A DNA stretch of 64,000 bases, taken from positions 124,001 to 188,000 of the forward strand of contig JAGZHZ010000001.1 in NCBI GenBank assembly GCA_018366495.1, in the 5' to 3' direction. This document shows, piece by piece, positions 42,799-52,548 of the stretch. Source of the stretch: Clostridiales bacterium (lineage in GTDB: Bacteria; Bacillota; Clostridia; Lachnospirales; Lachnospiraceae). Under the pieces are notes generated by a model that was not told where the DNA came from, ran no database searches, and was given only the letters and a program-made list of their open reading frames with translations. Within the stretch, counting starts at the first letter, position 1; each line of letters starts with the position of its first letter. The position numbers and the translations under genes were made by a program.

Positions 42799-45348
42799 TT
42801 AATTTTCAAAATTATGAAGTCTTTCTATGACGGTTTCTTTTGCAGCTATCCGATAAACAAGAGGAGGAACGCTCAGGCAGATTACAAAAATAGCTGCGAT
42901 CAGACAAATGACAAGTAAAACAGGATACTCAAATTTTGCATAGTCTGCTATGTGAGGCACCGCATTTGCAACCAGCAAAAGGAAAGTATTTCCAAAAGTC
43001 ATAATCAATAAAGTGGCAACAAGAGCATAAATACCGCCTTCCCAGATCAGGATTTTTCTGATCTGCTTTTTCGTTGTGCCGATACTTTCCATCACAGCGA
43101 ATTCATTTTTTCTGGCTATCACGCCTGTCAGCATGACATTGATAAAATTGATCAGCCCGATCACAATCAGCAAAACTGCCGCTCCATTTCCGAGTATTGT
43201 TAAAGAATAATATGTTTTATTAAATTCTTCCAGTTTTCCCACTGAACTTGTATAATCCCATTCAGAAGCAGTCAGTGTGGCATTGATCTCTTCCAGTTCC
43301 TCATCTATCCGCTGCAATTGACTGAAATCTTCAATATCTACTCCGATATTATAGATTACTGGTGTCTGTGTCAATCTTTTCATGCCAGCTTCACTGACAA
43401 AAATAATATCGGGAACAACTCCGATAAATTTACGGTATCCAAAATTTGCAGCGTTGTCAAGGCTGTCGCTATCAAATGCACCTCCAACGATAAAGTCTGT
43501 CGTCTGTCCATCATCGCTGTCAGCAGTCAGTTCCAGATTTTTTCCGATCAGTGTATCATTTGGCGCATAATATTCTGTATCCATGCCTGCAATCAGCAAT
43601 TCACCGTTTCTGAAAGCCTCCAGATCAATCTGTGTATCATGAGTACGATTATATTTCTCCACATAGCTTTCATCAAGAGTGGACACATAGCAGCCATATT
43701 CCCCATCTTCTGCATAAGCTTTTAATTCTGAAACCATCTGTTCGTACGATTTTCCATCGGATGAAAAATATCCGTCTTCATATGCAAGCTGCATATATCT
43801 TTCAAATTTCTCCTCATCAAATGCAATCCCCGCCCAGATTATTTTTCTCACTTCAATCTCTTTTATGCCGTCTATCTGTGAAATCTGTTCCACAAAGTGA
43901 TCGTCAAACTGTGGCGTTTGTTCCTCTGTATATCCAGGATATTCATATTGAATATCTGTATATTCAAAGTCATAATCCATATATCTTTCTATATAATTTT
44001 CTCCGTTCATGCTTCCGATGATTCCATTCACTCCGAGGATGGTAGTGATTCCCATAAAAAGGGATAAAAACACAAGAATCGCCCGTTTTTTATCTCTAAA
44101 GACATTATGAAATGCCATGACATGAAGTTTTCCTCCATTTGTTGAGTTTCTGTTTTTTGTCTTTTTCGGCGCAAAATTCTGATATCTTAAAGCTTCCACA
44201 GGTGAAATTTTTGCTGCTGCTTTTGCCGGAGTATTACATGCGATCCAAACCGTTACAGCTGAAAAAATCACAGATAAAATATAAATAGATGGATGAAAGA
44301 ATACAACAGCATCCATGGAAGATTTTCCCTGCTCAAATCCTTGTTTCAAAATAAATGGAACTAGTCCAAAAGAGACGGCTGCCGCCATCGCAATACCAAT
44401 CGGGATTCCGATACATGCAAATTTCATCGCCTGACGTTTTACTAAGGACTGAATCTGCTTTTGTGTTGTTCCAATCGTTTTGATCAGACCGTAAAACCGT
44501 GTGTCTTTTGAAATCGAAATATATAAAATATTATAGATCAAAAGGTAGCCGCTTCCTACAATAAACAAGACTAAAAGAACTGCCATCGCAATGACCGATC
44601 CATTAGAGGATTTCAGTGAAATTGCACTGTCAAAACTCTGATTTTCATTTAATGGCACATCTTTTTGGATGCGATAAAAGTCATCAGGCAATTTCTTCAG
44701 GGATAAGGATAATATACCATTTTCCTGCATCGTATATCCTGCTTGACTACAGTAATTCTCTGACACAAATGCCATTCCTGTTCCTGTATAAGAGCGAAAC
44801 CATCCACTCAGCTGAAATGTTTTTTTCTGTTCTCCATTCTTATCAGAATAAGTCAGAGGAATATCCATGCCAATGGTTGGTTCTGTGATATCCAGCTGCA
44901 AAAGAGCATCTTCTGACATCATAATTTCATTTTCCTGCACTGGACATTGACCGGTTATCTTGCTGATTGCTTCTGTGAAATGTTCTTCCCATTCTGTCTC
45001 ATCATAATAGTTCAGAGCGATAGAGATTTCTCTTCCCTCTCCATTTTTTTCTGAGACGTTGCCAACTGCATACTGCTTTCCAACTGTCTTGACATATTTC
45101 ATAGATTGTATTTTCTGTTCCTGTTCAGGTGTCGGCATATTCAGGAAAATGTCAGCATTTGTACCAGCTTTGCGCACCCCTGTTAAATCCATATTTTCCT
45201 TGTAATTAATCCCTAAACTGAACACGGTAGTGATCATAAAAGTGGTAAGAATAACAGCCAGCACAGCAAAAAGATTGCGGATACGATTTGCTTTCATCAT
45301 TCCTCTTTCTACTCTTTTTATTGCATTTTTGTTTCGATTATTGTGCAT
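42799..45348 (-). CDS. ABC transporter permease, MacB/FtsX type
   Basis: 849 aa. One N-terminal membrane segment (near VLAVILTTFMITTVFSLG), an extracellular domain, three segments near residues 250-380, a second extracellular domain, and three or four C-terminal segments. FtsX-like blocks FYGLIKTIGTTQKQIQSLVKRQA and FAVMESIGTTKKQIRKILIWEGG occur once per half. Partner of the ATPase at 45338-46024, which it overlaps. Start chosen at ATG 45348, 8 nt after GGGAGG, although a GTG at 45357 is also open. Substrate unknown. Confidence 0.85.
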   Translation of the reverse strand: MHNNRNKNAIKRVERGMMKANRIRNLFAVLAVILTTFMITTVFSLGINYKENMDLTGVRKAGTNADIFLNMPTPEQEQKIQSMKYVKTVGKQYAVGNVSEKNGEGREISIALNYYDETEWEEHFTEAISKITGQCPVQENEIMMSEDALLQLDITEPTIGMDIPLTYSDKNGEQKKTFQLSGWFRSYTGTGMAFVSENYCSQAGYTMQENGILSLSLKKLPDDFYRIQKDVPLNENQSFDSAISLKSSNGSVIAMAVLLVLFIVGSGYLLIYNILYISISKDTRFYGLIKTIGTTQKQIQSLVKRQAMKFACIGIPIGIAMAAAVSFGLVPFILKQGFEQGKSSMDAVVFFHPSIYILSVIFSAVTVWIACNTPAKAAAKISPVEALRYQNFAPKKTKNRNSTNGGKLHVMAFHNVFRDKKRAILVFLSLFMGITTILGVNGIIGSMNGENYIERYMDYDFEYTDIQYEYPGYTEEQTPQFDDHFVEQISQIDGIKEIEVRKIIWAGIAFDEEKFERYMQLAYEDGYFSSDGKSYEQMVSELKAYAEDGEYGCYVSTLDESYVEKYNRTHDTQIDLEAFRNGELLIAGMDTEYYAPNDTLIGKNLELTADSDDGQTTDFIVGGAFDSDSLDNAANFGYRKFIGVVPDIIFVSEAGMKRLTQTPVIYNIGVDIEDFSQLQRIDEELEEINATLTASEWDYTSSVGKLEEFNKTYYSLTILGNGAAVLLIVIGLINFINVMLTGVIARKNEFAVMESIGTTKKQIRKILIWEGGIYALVATLLIMTFGNTFLLLVANAVPHIADYAKFEYPVLLVICLIAAIFVICLSVPPLVYRIAAKETVIERLHNFEN

Positions 45349-46024
45349 ATCTGACACCTCCCGAGACCACTTTTCCGTCTTCTATACGAATAATCCGATC
45401 TGCCATCTGTGCAATTTCCTCATTATGCGTAATCATAATCGTCGTCTGGTGAAACTCTTTACTGATTGAGCGCATTAGTAAAATTACATCCATACTCGTT
45501 TTAGAGTCTAAATTTCCAGTCGGTTCGTCCGCCAGAATGATTGCCGGTTTTGCAGCAAGAGCACGGGCAATCGCAACTCTTTGCTGCTGACCTCCTGAAA
45601 GATTATTTGGCATATTTTTTAGTTTCTGTTCCAATCCAAGAGTATGAATAATCCTCCTTATAAAATCTGTGTCTGTTTTTCCTCCATCAATCTCAATCGG
45701 ATATACTATATTTTCATACACGTTCAGAACAGGAAATAAATTGTAATTCTGAAAAACAAATCCAATATTTCTGCGTCGGAAGATTGTCAGCTGTTCATCT
45801 CCCATTTTTAAAAGATCTTTTCCGCGTATTTTTACACTGCCGGAAGTAGGACGATCCAGACCGCCTATCATATTCAGAAGTGTAGATTTTCCGCTGCCTG
45901 AAGTACCCACAACCGCAACAAATTCTCCCTCTTCTACCGTAATTGAGACTCCATCCAGAGCATATACTTTATTTTCTCCGCTTCCATATATTTTTCGTAA
46001 ATCATCTGTTTCAAGAATAGCCAT
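45338..46024 (-). CDS. ABC transporter ATP-binding protein, MacB/LolD type
   Basis: 228 aa. Walker A GTSGSGKSTLL, signature LSGGQQQRVAIARAL, Walker B AIILADEPTGNLD, and switch His in MITHNEE. This LolD/MacB pattern pairs with FtsX-type permeases. Start at ATG 46024 after GGAGGG. First gene of a four-gene module with permease, response regulator and kinase. Confidence 0.92.
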   Translation of the reverse strand: MAILETDDLRKIYGSGENKVYALDGVSITVEEGEFVAVVGTSGSGKSTLLNMIGGLDRPTSGSVKIRGKDLLKMGDEQLTIFRRRNIGFVFQNYNLFPVLNVYENIVYPIEIDGGKTDTDFIRRIIHTLGLEQKLKNMPNNLSGGQQQRVAIARALAAKPAIILADEPTGNLDSKTSMDVILLMRSISKEFHQTTIMITHNEEIAQMADRIIRIEDGKVVSGGVRYAQ

Positions 46025-46270
46025 CACGAAACCCTCCTCATTTATTTTTATAAGCTTAATATAGCAGATACTTCTTACAATCTCGTTACAGTCTGCATCA
46101 AAAAAGCTTTTTTGTGCCTCAGATCTTTTTCCAAAAAGGCTATTTTTTTCTTCTATATTATTTAAATAACGATGCGTTCTATCTGATCATGTCATGGTTT
46201 AGCAATCTGAAAATTATATTTCCCAAAAGGGATGATCTATGATAGACTATAGAAAAAGGAGGCGTTTTTC

Positions 46271-46660
46271 ATGAAACATTATACTTTACCGCATCAGCAT
46301 GGCCAGTCCATGTCACAACTGGTTGAACATATTCCGGATTCAGAAGATTTTCAAATTATTGCAAATATCTTTAAACAGCTAAGTGATCCAACCAGAATCC
46401 GTATTTTCTGGATTTTATGTCACTGTGAAGAATGTGTCATCAATATCTCTGCTATGATGGAGATGAGCAGTCCTGCTGTAGCCCATCATCTGCGTCTGCT
46501 TCGTTCAAGCGGATTGATTGAGTCCAGACGTGAGGGCAAAGAAACATATTATCGCGCAAGTCAGTCCTCAGAAGCACAATCTCTCCATCACATGATTGAA
46601 CAAATGATGGATATCTCCTGTATTCATGGAAACGAGCACCATCAACTGCCCACGGTCTAA
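46271..46660 (+). CDS. ArsR/SmtB family metal-responsive repressor
   Basis: 129 aa. Winged helix: IFKQLSDPTRIRIFWILCHCEECVINISAMMEMSSPAVAHHLRLLRSSGLIESRREGKETYYRAS. His-rich N-terminus (HQHGQ) and C-terminus (HGNEHH), and CHCEEC, are candidate metal ligands. It converges with the P-type ATPase gene and probably regulates that operon. The AAAAGGAGG site is before the ATG. A TTATTTAAATAA palindrome lies at 46158-46169. The last five residues (QLPTV) differ from the usual His-rich ending and may come from an adjacent insertion. Confidence 0.88.
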   Translation: MKHYTLPHQHGQSMSQLVEHIPDSEDFQIIANIFKQLSDPTRIRIFWILCHCEECVINISAMMEMSSPAVAHHLRLLRSSGLIESRREGKETYYRASQSSEAQSLHHMIEQMMDISCIHGNEHHQLPTV

Positions 46661-46854
46661 AGGTCATAAACTTGTAACTGCCCCGTCGTAAGGAAACGAT
46701 CAGCCTCCGCATGGCTCCTTCTGTGAAACTGCTTTTTGTTTTTTCTAACACAGTCCGCTAAATTTAAAGAAACATTCGCTATAGTGGACTTTTGACATTG
46801 ACTATCGAGTACAATATCAAACCCGCAAAAGAAAAGATTGCTAATAAAAAAACA

Positions 46855-46889
46855 GCAAAAACCCTTTAACAAGTTTACAGGGTTTTTGC
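46855..46889. terminator. bidirectional terminator hairpin
   Basis: GCAAAAACCCT pairs with AGGGTTTTTGC around a 13-nt loop between the convergent arsR-type and P-type ATPase genes. The stretch 46661-46854 before it holds no convincing gene. Confidence 0.75.
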
Positions 46890-46947
46890 CGCTCATTTCT
46901 AACAGGAAGAATACCAATCTCTCTGTTCTGCTCCCACTTATCTCCTA

Positions 46948-48834
46948 TTACAGATTATGAACTTTTAGAGCACGAATCGCATTTAAAATTGCAAGAATCA
47001 TAACGCCTACGTCTGCAAAAATTGCAGCCCACATATTTGCCATACCAACTGCTCCAAGTCCCAGACATGCAAATTTAATCACCAGAGCAAATGTAATATT
47101 TTGATATACAATGCGCAGACATTTCTGAGAAATTTTAATTGCCTTCGAGATCTTTAATGGATCATCATCCATCAAAACTATGTCTGCCGCCTCAATAGCC
47201 GCATCAGATCCCATTGCGCCCATTGCAATTCCGATATCTGCGCGCGTCAAAACAGGGGCATCGTTGATGCCATCTCCGACAAAAGCAAGTTTCTCTTTCT
47301 CAAATTTTTTTGAAAGCAGTTCTTCTACTTTTGATACTTTATCTCCCGGAAGCAATTCGCTGTATACCTCATCAATTCCAAGAGACTGTGCTACTTGGTC
47401 TGCCACGCGTTTTGCATCTCCCGTCAGCATAACCGTCTTTTTTATTCCTGCTTTTTTCAGCTGTGCAACTGCTTTCTGCGCATGTGGTTTCACAATGTCA
47501 GAAATCACGATATGTCCGGCATATTCGCCGTCAATCGCCATATGAATGATCGTTCCTACTTTATGACATTCCTGATAAGTCACATTTAATTTTTCCATCA
47601 GTTTGCCGTTTCCTGCCGCTACTTCACGACCATCTACTTTTGCAATAATTCCATGTCCGCTAATTTCCTGAATATCCTGAACTCTGCTTCTGTCAATTTC
47701 TTTTCCATAAGCTTTCTGAAGGCTTTTACTGATTGGATGGGAGGAAGCACATTCTGCAAGTGCAGCATATTCTAACAATTTCTCTTCTTCCATTTGATTA
47801 TGGTGAACTCCGCTGACCTCAAATACGCCCTGTGTCAAAGTCCCTGTCTTATCAAAGACTACATATTTTGCCTGGGATAAAGTCTCCATATAATTTGAAC
47901 CTTTGACCAGTACACCTTCCTTGCTTGCGCCTCCAATTCCCGCAAAAAAAGTGAGTGGAATACTGATGACCAGGGCACAAGGACAACTGATGACCAGGAA
48001 GGTCAATGCTCTGTAAATCCACACTCCCCACTGTGCCGTTTCTCCCATGAACAGCATTTGTACCAAAGGAGGAAGGATTGCTAAGGCTAGAGCGCCATAA
48101 CATACAGCCGGTGTATAAATTTTCGCAAACTTTGAAATGAAATTCTCAGATTTTGATTTTCTGGAGCTGGAATTCTCCACCAGTTCTAAAATTTTTGATA
48201 CGGTCGATTCACCAAATTCTTTTGTTGTCCGGATCTTCAATACTCCTGTCATATTGATACATCCACTGATAATTTCATCTCCCTGATTTACATCTCTTGG
48301 AAGACTTTCTCCTGTTAAAGCGCTCGTATTCAAACTGGATTTTCCTTCTATCACGATACCATCAAGAGGAACTTTTTCTCCAGGCTGAACAACAATGATA
48401 CTGTCAATTTCTACTTCATCTGGATCTGCTTTTTCCAATTTTCCGTCGCGTTCCACATTTGCATAATCTGGACGAATATCCATCAAAGCGCTGATATTTT
48501 TACGGCTTTTACCGACAGCATAGCTCTGAAACAGCTCCCCGATCTGATAAAACAGCATTACTGCGATTGCTTCATTGTAATCTCCGCTTCCTGAGTAGAC
48601 AGCCAGCACAAATGCCCCCACTGTTGCAACTGCCATTAAAAAGTTTTCGTCGAAAACCCGACGATTCCAAATTCCTTTTCCCGCTTTTTTCAAAATATCA
48701 TATCCAATAATCAAATATGCTGCCAGATAAAGCATGAACTGCCAAAATCCCGTTATCGATATAAAATTCAATACAATAACCATCACTGCTGTGATGATGA
48801 TTCGAATCAGCATCTTCTTCTGCTTTTTATTCAT
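46948..48834 (-). CDS. heavy-metal P1B-type ATPase (Zn/Cd/Co/Pb group)
   Basis: 628 aa. Eight-helix P1B ATPase without its own N-terminal metal-binding domain. Seen: actuator TGES, membrane metal site SCPCAL, phosphorylation site DKTGTLTQG, HP motif (SSHPISKSLQ), and hinge GDGINDAPVL. It exports divalent metal. The HMA protein encoded 98 bp upstream probably serves as the missing domain. ATG 48834 is preferred because GGAGG is 8 nt away; the ATG at 48840 is too close. Confidence 0.9.
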   Translation of the reverse strand: MNKKQKKMLIRIIITAVMVIVLNFISITGFWQFMLYLAAYLIIGYDILKKAGKGIWNRRVFDENFLMAVATVGAFVLAVYSGSGDYNEAIAVMLFYQIGELFQSYAVGKSRKNISALMDIRPDYANVERDGKLEKADPDEVEIDSIIVVQPGEKVPLDGIVIEGKSSLNTSALTGESLPRDVNQGDEIISGCINMTGVLKIRTTKEFGESTVSKILELVENSSSRKSKSENFISKFAKIYTPAVCYGALALAILPPLVQMLFMGETAQWGVWIYRALTFLVISCPCALVISIPLTFFAGIGGASKEGVLVKGSNYMETLSQAKYVVFDKTGTLTQGVFEVSGVHHNQMEEEKLLEYAALAECASSHPISKSLQKAYGKEIDRSRVQDIQEISGHGIIAKVDGREVAAGNGKLMEKLNVTYQECHKVGTIIHMAIDGEYAGHIVISDIVKPHAQKAVAQLKKAGIKKTVMLTGDAKRVADQVAQSLGIDEVYSELLPGDKVSKVEELLSKKFEKEKLAFVGDGINDAPVLTRADIGIAMGAMGSDAAIEAADIVLMDDDPLKISKAIKISQKCLRIVYQNITFALVIKFACLGLGAVGMANMWAAIFADVGVMILAILNAIRALKVHNL

Positions 48835-48932
48835 CCGCATATCCTCCCTGTTCTTTTATTATATGTTTATTTATTCATATGTTTCTCTTAAATTTGCACC
48901 CCTTTTGCAGTCTGCATCCGGGGTGCTGTATT

Positions 48933-49151
48933 TCAGATTTCAATTTCGCAGTCTGATTCTACTTTTTTGCATGCTTTTAAAACATCTTTCATCACTGTCT
49001 TTGGTTCATGGCCATCCTCAAATTCTACGATCATTTTCTGTGTCATAAAATTCACGACTGCATTTGCAACTCCTGTCGTCTTTTTTGCCACATCCTCCAT
49101 CAGGTTTGCACAGTTTGCACAGTCTACTTCAATTTTATAAGTTTTTTTCAT
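48933..49151 (-). CDS. free-standing heavy-metal-associated (HMA) domain protein
   Basis: 72 aa. Ferredoxin-like HMA domain: KKTYKIEVDCANCANLMEDVAKKTTGV with CANC as the metal-binding CxxC. A further Cys pair (KACKKVESDCEIEI) is at the C-terminus. It acts with the P-type ATPase downstream, as a metallochaperone or detached domain. Start at ATG 49151 after GGGG. Confidence 0.85.
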   Translation of the reverse strand: MKKTYKIEVDCANCANLMEDVAKKTTGVANAVVNFMTQKMIVEFEDGHEPKTVMKDVLKACKKVESDCEIEI

Positions 49152-49195
49152 GGTAAGTACCCCTTTCATTATTCTTCTTGTTTATCATTTCAATA

Positions 49196-49254
49196 ATTAA
49201 ACATTTGTTTAATCTTTATATCTATAATATACGCTCAAGTCTCTTAAATGTCAA
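49196..49254 (-). promoter_or_regulatory. promoter and operator of the HMA/P-type ATPase operon
   Basis: On the minus strand TTGACA (49249-49254), 17 bp, TATATT (49226-49231). Just downstream is ATTAAACATTTGTTTAAT (49196-49213), with perfect 8-bp arms and a 2-nt centre. The position over the start site is typical for an ArsR-family operator. The repressor is presumably the product of 46271-46660. Confidence 0.75.
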
Positions 49255-49373
49255 TCATTTTTTATTGTCTATTTCCAAAATTGTTCTCTCTTTTTCTGTT
49301 TGAATCAAAAAGCGTTTCACTATCATTCTCACAGTGAAAACCGTAGCCTTTCTCTCCTGTATTTCTATAAAAA

Positions 49374-49419
49374 ACGAGCAGGAAATCTGTTTTGAGATTT
49401 CCTGCTCATTTTTTTAAAG
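49374..49419 (-). terminator. terminator of the rubrerythrin gene
   Basis: GAGCAGGAAATCT pairs with AGATTTCCTGCTC, T runs on both sides, so it can work in either direction. Confidence 0.8.
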
Positions 49420-49446
49420 ATAAGCCATGCTGTCTTTTCTTATTTT

Positions 49447-49989
49447 TTAATAATTTTCTGCTTTTATTTCAAAATAGCTCTGCGGATGCGCACATGCCGG
49501 ACAGATCTGAGGAGCAGATGTTCCTACTACAATGTGACCGCAGTTTCTGCACTCCCATACCTTTACTTCGCTTTTCTCAAATACTTTTGCAGTTTCTACG
49601 TTTGTGAGGAGTTTTCTGTATCTCTCCTCATGGTGTTTCTCAATGTCAGCTATGAGACGAAATTTTGCAGCGAGTTCCGGAAAGCCTTCTTTTTCTGCTG
49701 TTTCTGCAAATCCTGCATACATATCTGTCCACTCATAGTTTTCTCCCTCAGCAGCAGCCTGCAGGTTATGTGCTGTGTCACTGATCCCATTTAACTCTTT
49801 AAACCAGATCTTAGCATGTTCTTTTTCATTATCGGCTGTTTTCTGGAACAAAGCAGCGATCTGCTCATATCCTTCCTTTTTTGCAACAGAAGCAAAAAAA
49901 GTATATTTATTTCTTGCTTCTGACTCACCTGAAAATGCCATTCTTAAGTTTTTTTCTGTCTGTGTTCCTGCATATTTGTTTTGAGCCAT
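49447..49989 (-). CDS. rubrerythrin
   Basis: 180 aa. Ferritin-like diiron domain with the two E...ExxH blocks ([41 protein letters not shown]). A C-terminal rubredoxin-like domain has two CxxC pairs (CRNCG...CPACAHP). It reduces hydrogen peroxide in anaerobes. Monocistronic, strong ribosome binding site. Confidence 0.95.
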   Translation of the reverse strand: MAQNKYAGTQTEKNLRMAFSGESEARNKYTFFASVAKKEGYEQIAALFQKTADNEKEHAKIWFKELNGISDTAHNLQAAAEGENYEWTDMYAGFAETAEKEGFPELAAKFRLIADIEKHHEERYRKLLTNVETAKVFEKSEVKVWECRNCGHIVVGTSAPQICPACAHPQSYFEIKAENY

Positions 49990-50238
49990 AAGATGACCTC
50001 CTCGCTTTCAAAAATTGTTTTCAACGAAAGCCGGCTTATCTTTATTTGATTATATCATATTGCTTTTCTCTTATATTATACCATTCTTTCTTTTAATCAT
50101 TCGGTATCTGTGCCATCTTTATCTTTCCAAGATACTCTGTCTGCTTTTGGATGAGCTGTCACATCTCCTTGTTAGATACAATCTCATTTTTACCACTGAA
50201 GTTTTCCACAGATCTTCCTGCCCGTTTTAATCTATATT

Positions 50239-51396
50239 CTATCCGTTTACCCGATCCAGGCAGGTCACGACTTCCACATGTTCCGTCTGGCCAAACATAT
50301 CAACCGGCTCTATCTTTTTTACGCGGTATCCTTTTCGTACCAGAATTTTCAGATCTCTTGCCAATGTTTCCGGATTGCATGAAATATAGACAATTTTCTC
50401 TGGTTTCATCATTCCCAGAGTATCCAGAAATTCTCTGCTGCTTCCTTCCCTTGGCGGGTCCATGATCACAGCATCCACTTTTTCAGAATTTCCATTCATT
50501 TCTGTCAGAAATTTCCCAGCGTCCTGACAATAAAACTGGATATTTTTGACTTGATTTCTCTTTGCATTTAATACGGCATCCTTCACTGCTGCCGGATTTA
50601 CCTCTACTCCGATTACTTTTTTAACATGGTCGCTTGCGATCAGTCCGATTGTTCCAATTCCGCAATACGCATCCAAAATCGTCTCTTTCCCTGAAAAATT
50701 CGCCATTTTTAAGGCCTTGTTATATAAAATCTCTGTCTGTTTTGGATTTACCTGATAAAATGATTTCGGTGAAATACGAAAGACTTTTCCGCAAAGCGTG
50801 TCTTCAATATATCCTTTTCCATACAGAATATGTTCTCTTTCTCCCAAAATCATACTTGTTTTTTTATCGTTTATATTATGCACAACTGTAGTAATTTCAG
50901 GATGCGCTGCTCTGAGCGCTTTTACAAAATTATTTTTCGATGGAAAGATCGGTGATCCTGTCACCAGAACAACCATCACTTCTCCGCTTGAAAATCCTGT
51001 TCTCACAAGAACGTGACGAAACAGCCCATATCCTGTATCCTCATCATACGTTTTTATCTTAAAAGATCGAAGCAGTTCCCGTATGGTAACAATAATCTGG
51101 TCTGCTTTCGGATCTTGAATCAGGCATTCATCAACCGGAACAATTTTATGCGTTCCTGCCTGATAAAATCCTGAGACAATCTTTCCCTGTCTCGTATATC
51201 CATAGACAGCATGTGCTTTATTTCTGTAATGCCATGGATCGTTCATCCCAGCGATAGGGGAGACTTTTCCAAACTCCCGCAGTAATTCTTCTACTCTTTT
51301 TTGTTTCCAGATCAGCTGTTTTTCATAAGGCATTCTCTGCAGCTGACATCCTCCACATTTTTTCTGATGCGGACAAATTTTTCTCTCTTTTTCCAT
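50239..51396 (-). CDS. rlmD: 23S rRNA (uracil-5-)-methyltransferase RumA/RlmD type
   Basis: 385 aa. [4Fe-4S] Cys cluster near the N-terminus (CPHQKKCGGC), SAM site LDAYCGIGTIGL, and PREGSS...YISCNPETLARDL with the catalytic Cys in SCNP. There is no clear N-terminal TRAM domain, so it is the TRAM-less type common in Clostridia. RlmD, RlmC and TrmA subgroups cannot be told apart with certainty by eye. Confidence 0.88.
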   Translation of the reverse strand: MEKERKICPHQKKCGGCQLQRMPYEKQLIWKQKRVEELLREFGKVSPIAGMNDPWHYRNKAHAVYGYTRQGKIVSGFYQAGTHKIVPVDECLIQDPKADQIIVTIRELLRSFKIKTYDEDTGYGLFRHVLVRTGFSSGEVMVVLVTGSPIFPSKNNFVKALRAAHPEITTVVHNINDKKTSMILGEREHILYGKGYIEDTLCGKVFRISPKSFYQVNPKQTEILYNKALKMANFSGKETILDAYCGIGTIGLIASDHVKKVIGVEVNPAAVKDAVLNAKRNQVKNIQFYCQDAGKFLTEMNGNSEKVDAVIMDPPREGSSREFLDTLGMMKPEKIVYISCNPETLARDLKILVRKGYRVKKIEPVDMFGQTEHVEVVTCLDRVNG

Positions 51397-51409
51397 TTAG
51401 TTTTTCTCT

Positions 51410-51949
51410 CTATTTTTCTAAAAATTTACGATATTTTCCCCATATTGCTGACTGAAAATAACAATATGCCTTGTCAAATACAAATAGTATAATCTGCCCT
51501 GCTGCAATAAGTGCTATTTTCACACCTGTATGATATGTGCCGCTGTAGAAGAGCTGCGGCAGAAACAGCACGGCCGGGATATACATAGCGTTAAACAGCA
51601 GATATTTTGCGGTCCAAAACAATCTTGTCCAGTTCTTTCCGGCATCTTTTTTTATCATTATATTCCAGACAGCATCACTGCCCCAGATATAAAATGCCAT
51701 AATTCCATATGTTACACAGTACAATTTATCAGGAGCCAGAATCAGCCCCAAAATCTCACTGGCCAGAAAAAAACCGAATCCCATGGAAATCCCATATTCA
51801 CGCACTGCAATTCCCGTACAGAAAGATGCAGCGGCAAGGAAAAACAAGGTACTGACGTCAATCACTTTGCTCAGCACCAGTAAAATTTCGCAGATTGCCA
51901 GAAGCAATCCTAAAAAAGCCACTTTTTTTGCATTTACATGCATGGACAC
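51410..51949 (-). CDS. multi-pass membrane protein, possibly ECF substrate-binding-like
   Basis: About 179 aa with five or six hydrophobic segments ([63 protein letters not shown] and two near the C-terminus). The pattern loosely recalls ECF-transporter S components, but there is no diagnostic motif. The start is uncertain: GTG at 51949 is 6 nt after GGGAGG, ATG at 51967 is upstream of it. It overlaps the end of the dnaJ-like gene and is the third gene of that operon. Confidence 0.6.
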   Translation of the reverse strand: MSMHVNAKKVAFLGLLLAICEILLVLSKVIDVSTLFFLAAASFCTGIAVREYGISMGFGFFLASEILGLILAPDKLYCVTYGIMAFYIWGSDAVWNIMIKKDAGKNWTRLFWTAKYLLFNAMYIPAVLFLPQLFYSGTYHTGVKIALIAAGQIILFVFDKAYCYFQSAIWGKYRKFLEK

Positions 51950-52548
51950 ATATCGCCTCCCATACATTCACACATAGAATCCGCGCACCACAAGTCGCAG
52001 CAGCAATTTCCTGTGGACAGGCCTCCTCCCCCATATGGCGCTCCTGCTCCTTGATAGCGATTTCCTCTCAGCTTTAACTGATTTAAAAATCCTAAATACT
52101 CTGCGTTTCCAGGTTCCATTGATGCCGCCTGCTGCGCATGGTTCATCGCATCAATATTATTTCCGATTCCCTGGCTTGCTACAGCATAATAATAATGCCA
52201 CTGTGCATTCTGAACAGAAATTCTGGAAAGGAGGCTGAGAGCTTCACGATAATGACCGGAATTAATATAGTTGCGCACAGCCACCATTTCTACACTGGCG
52301 CTGTCTCCGCTGGCCGTACTTGTCTGATTTGATCGAAATCCTCCAGAAAATCCATGTTCTCTTTCATCCATGATCTGTTTGTATGCTTCCTGAACTTCCT
52401 TAAATTTTTCCTCTGCCAGATCCGACAGCGGATTATTGACATAAGAATCCGGATGATATTTCCGGCTCAGTTCCCGGTATGCTTTCTTTACTTCATCATT
52501 TGACGCATTTGGAGAAATACCTAATATTTTGTATGGATCACTTATCAT
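51934..52548 (-). CDS. DnaJ-domain protein with cysteine-rich tail
   Basis: 204 aa. J domain at residues 1-68 with HPD in YHPDSY, and IMDEREH. A TPR-like helical region follows ([40 protein letters not shown]). The last 25 residues are Cys-rich (CCC, C, C-x-C, CPC-M). It probably stimulates a DnaK chaperone locally; the tail could bind metal. It overlaps the DUF5685 gene by 11 nt. The function of this conserved pair is not known. Confidence 0.85.
   Translation of the reverse strand: MISDPYKILGISPNASNDEVKKAYRELSRKYHPDSYVNNPLSDLAEEKFKEVQEAYKQIMDEREHGFSGGFRSNQTSTASGDSASVEMVAVRNYINSGHYREALSLLSRISVQNAQWHYYYAVASQGIGNNIDAMNHAQQAASMEPGNAEYLGFLNQLKLRGNRYQGAGAPYGGGGLSTGNCCCDLWCADSMCECMGGDMCPCM

Noticed and set aside
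46657..46917. 86-aa minus-strand frame
   Set aside because: It overlaps the bidirectional terminator, has no ribosome binding site and no recognisable domain; possibly mobile-element debris.
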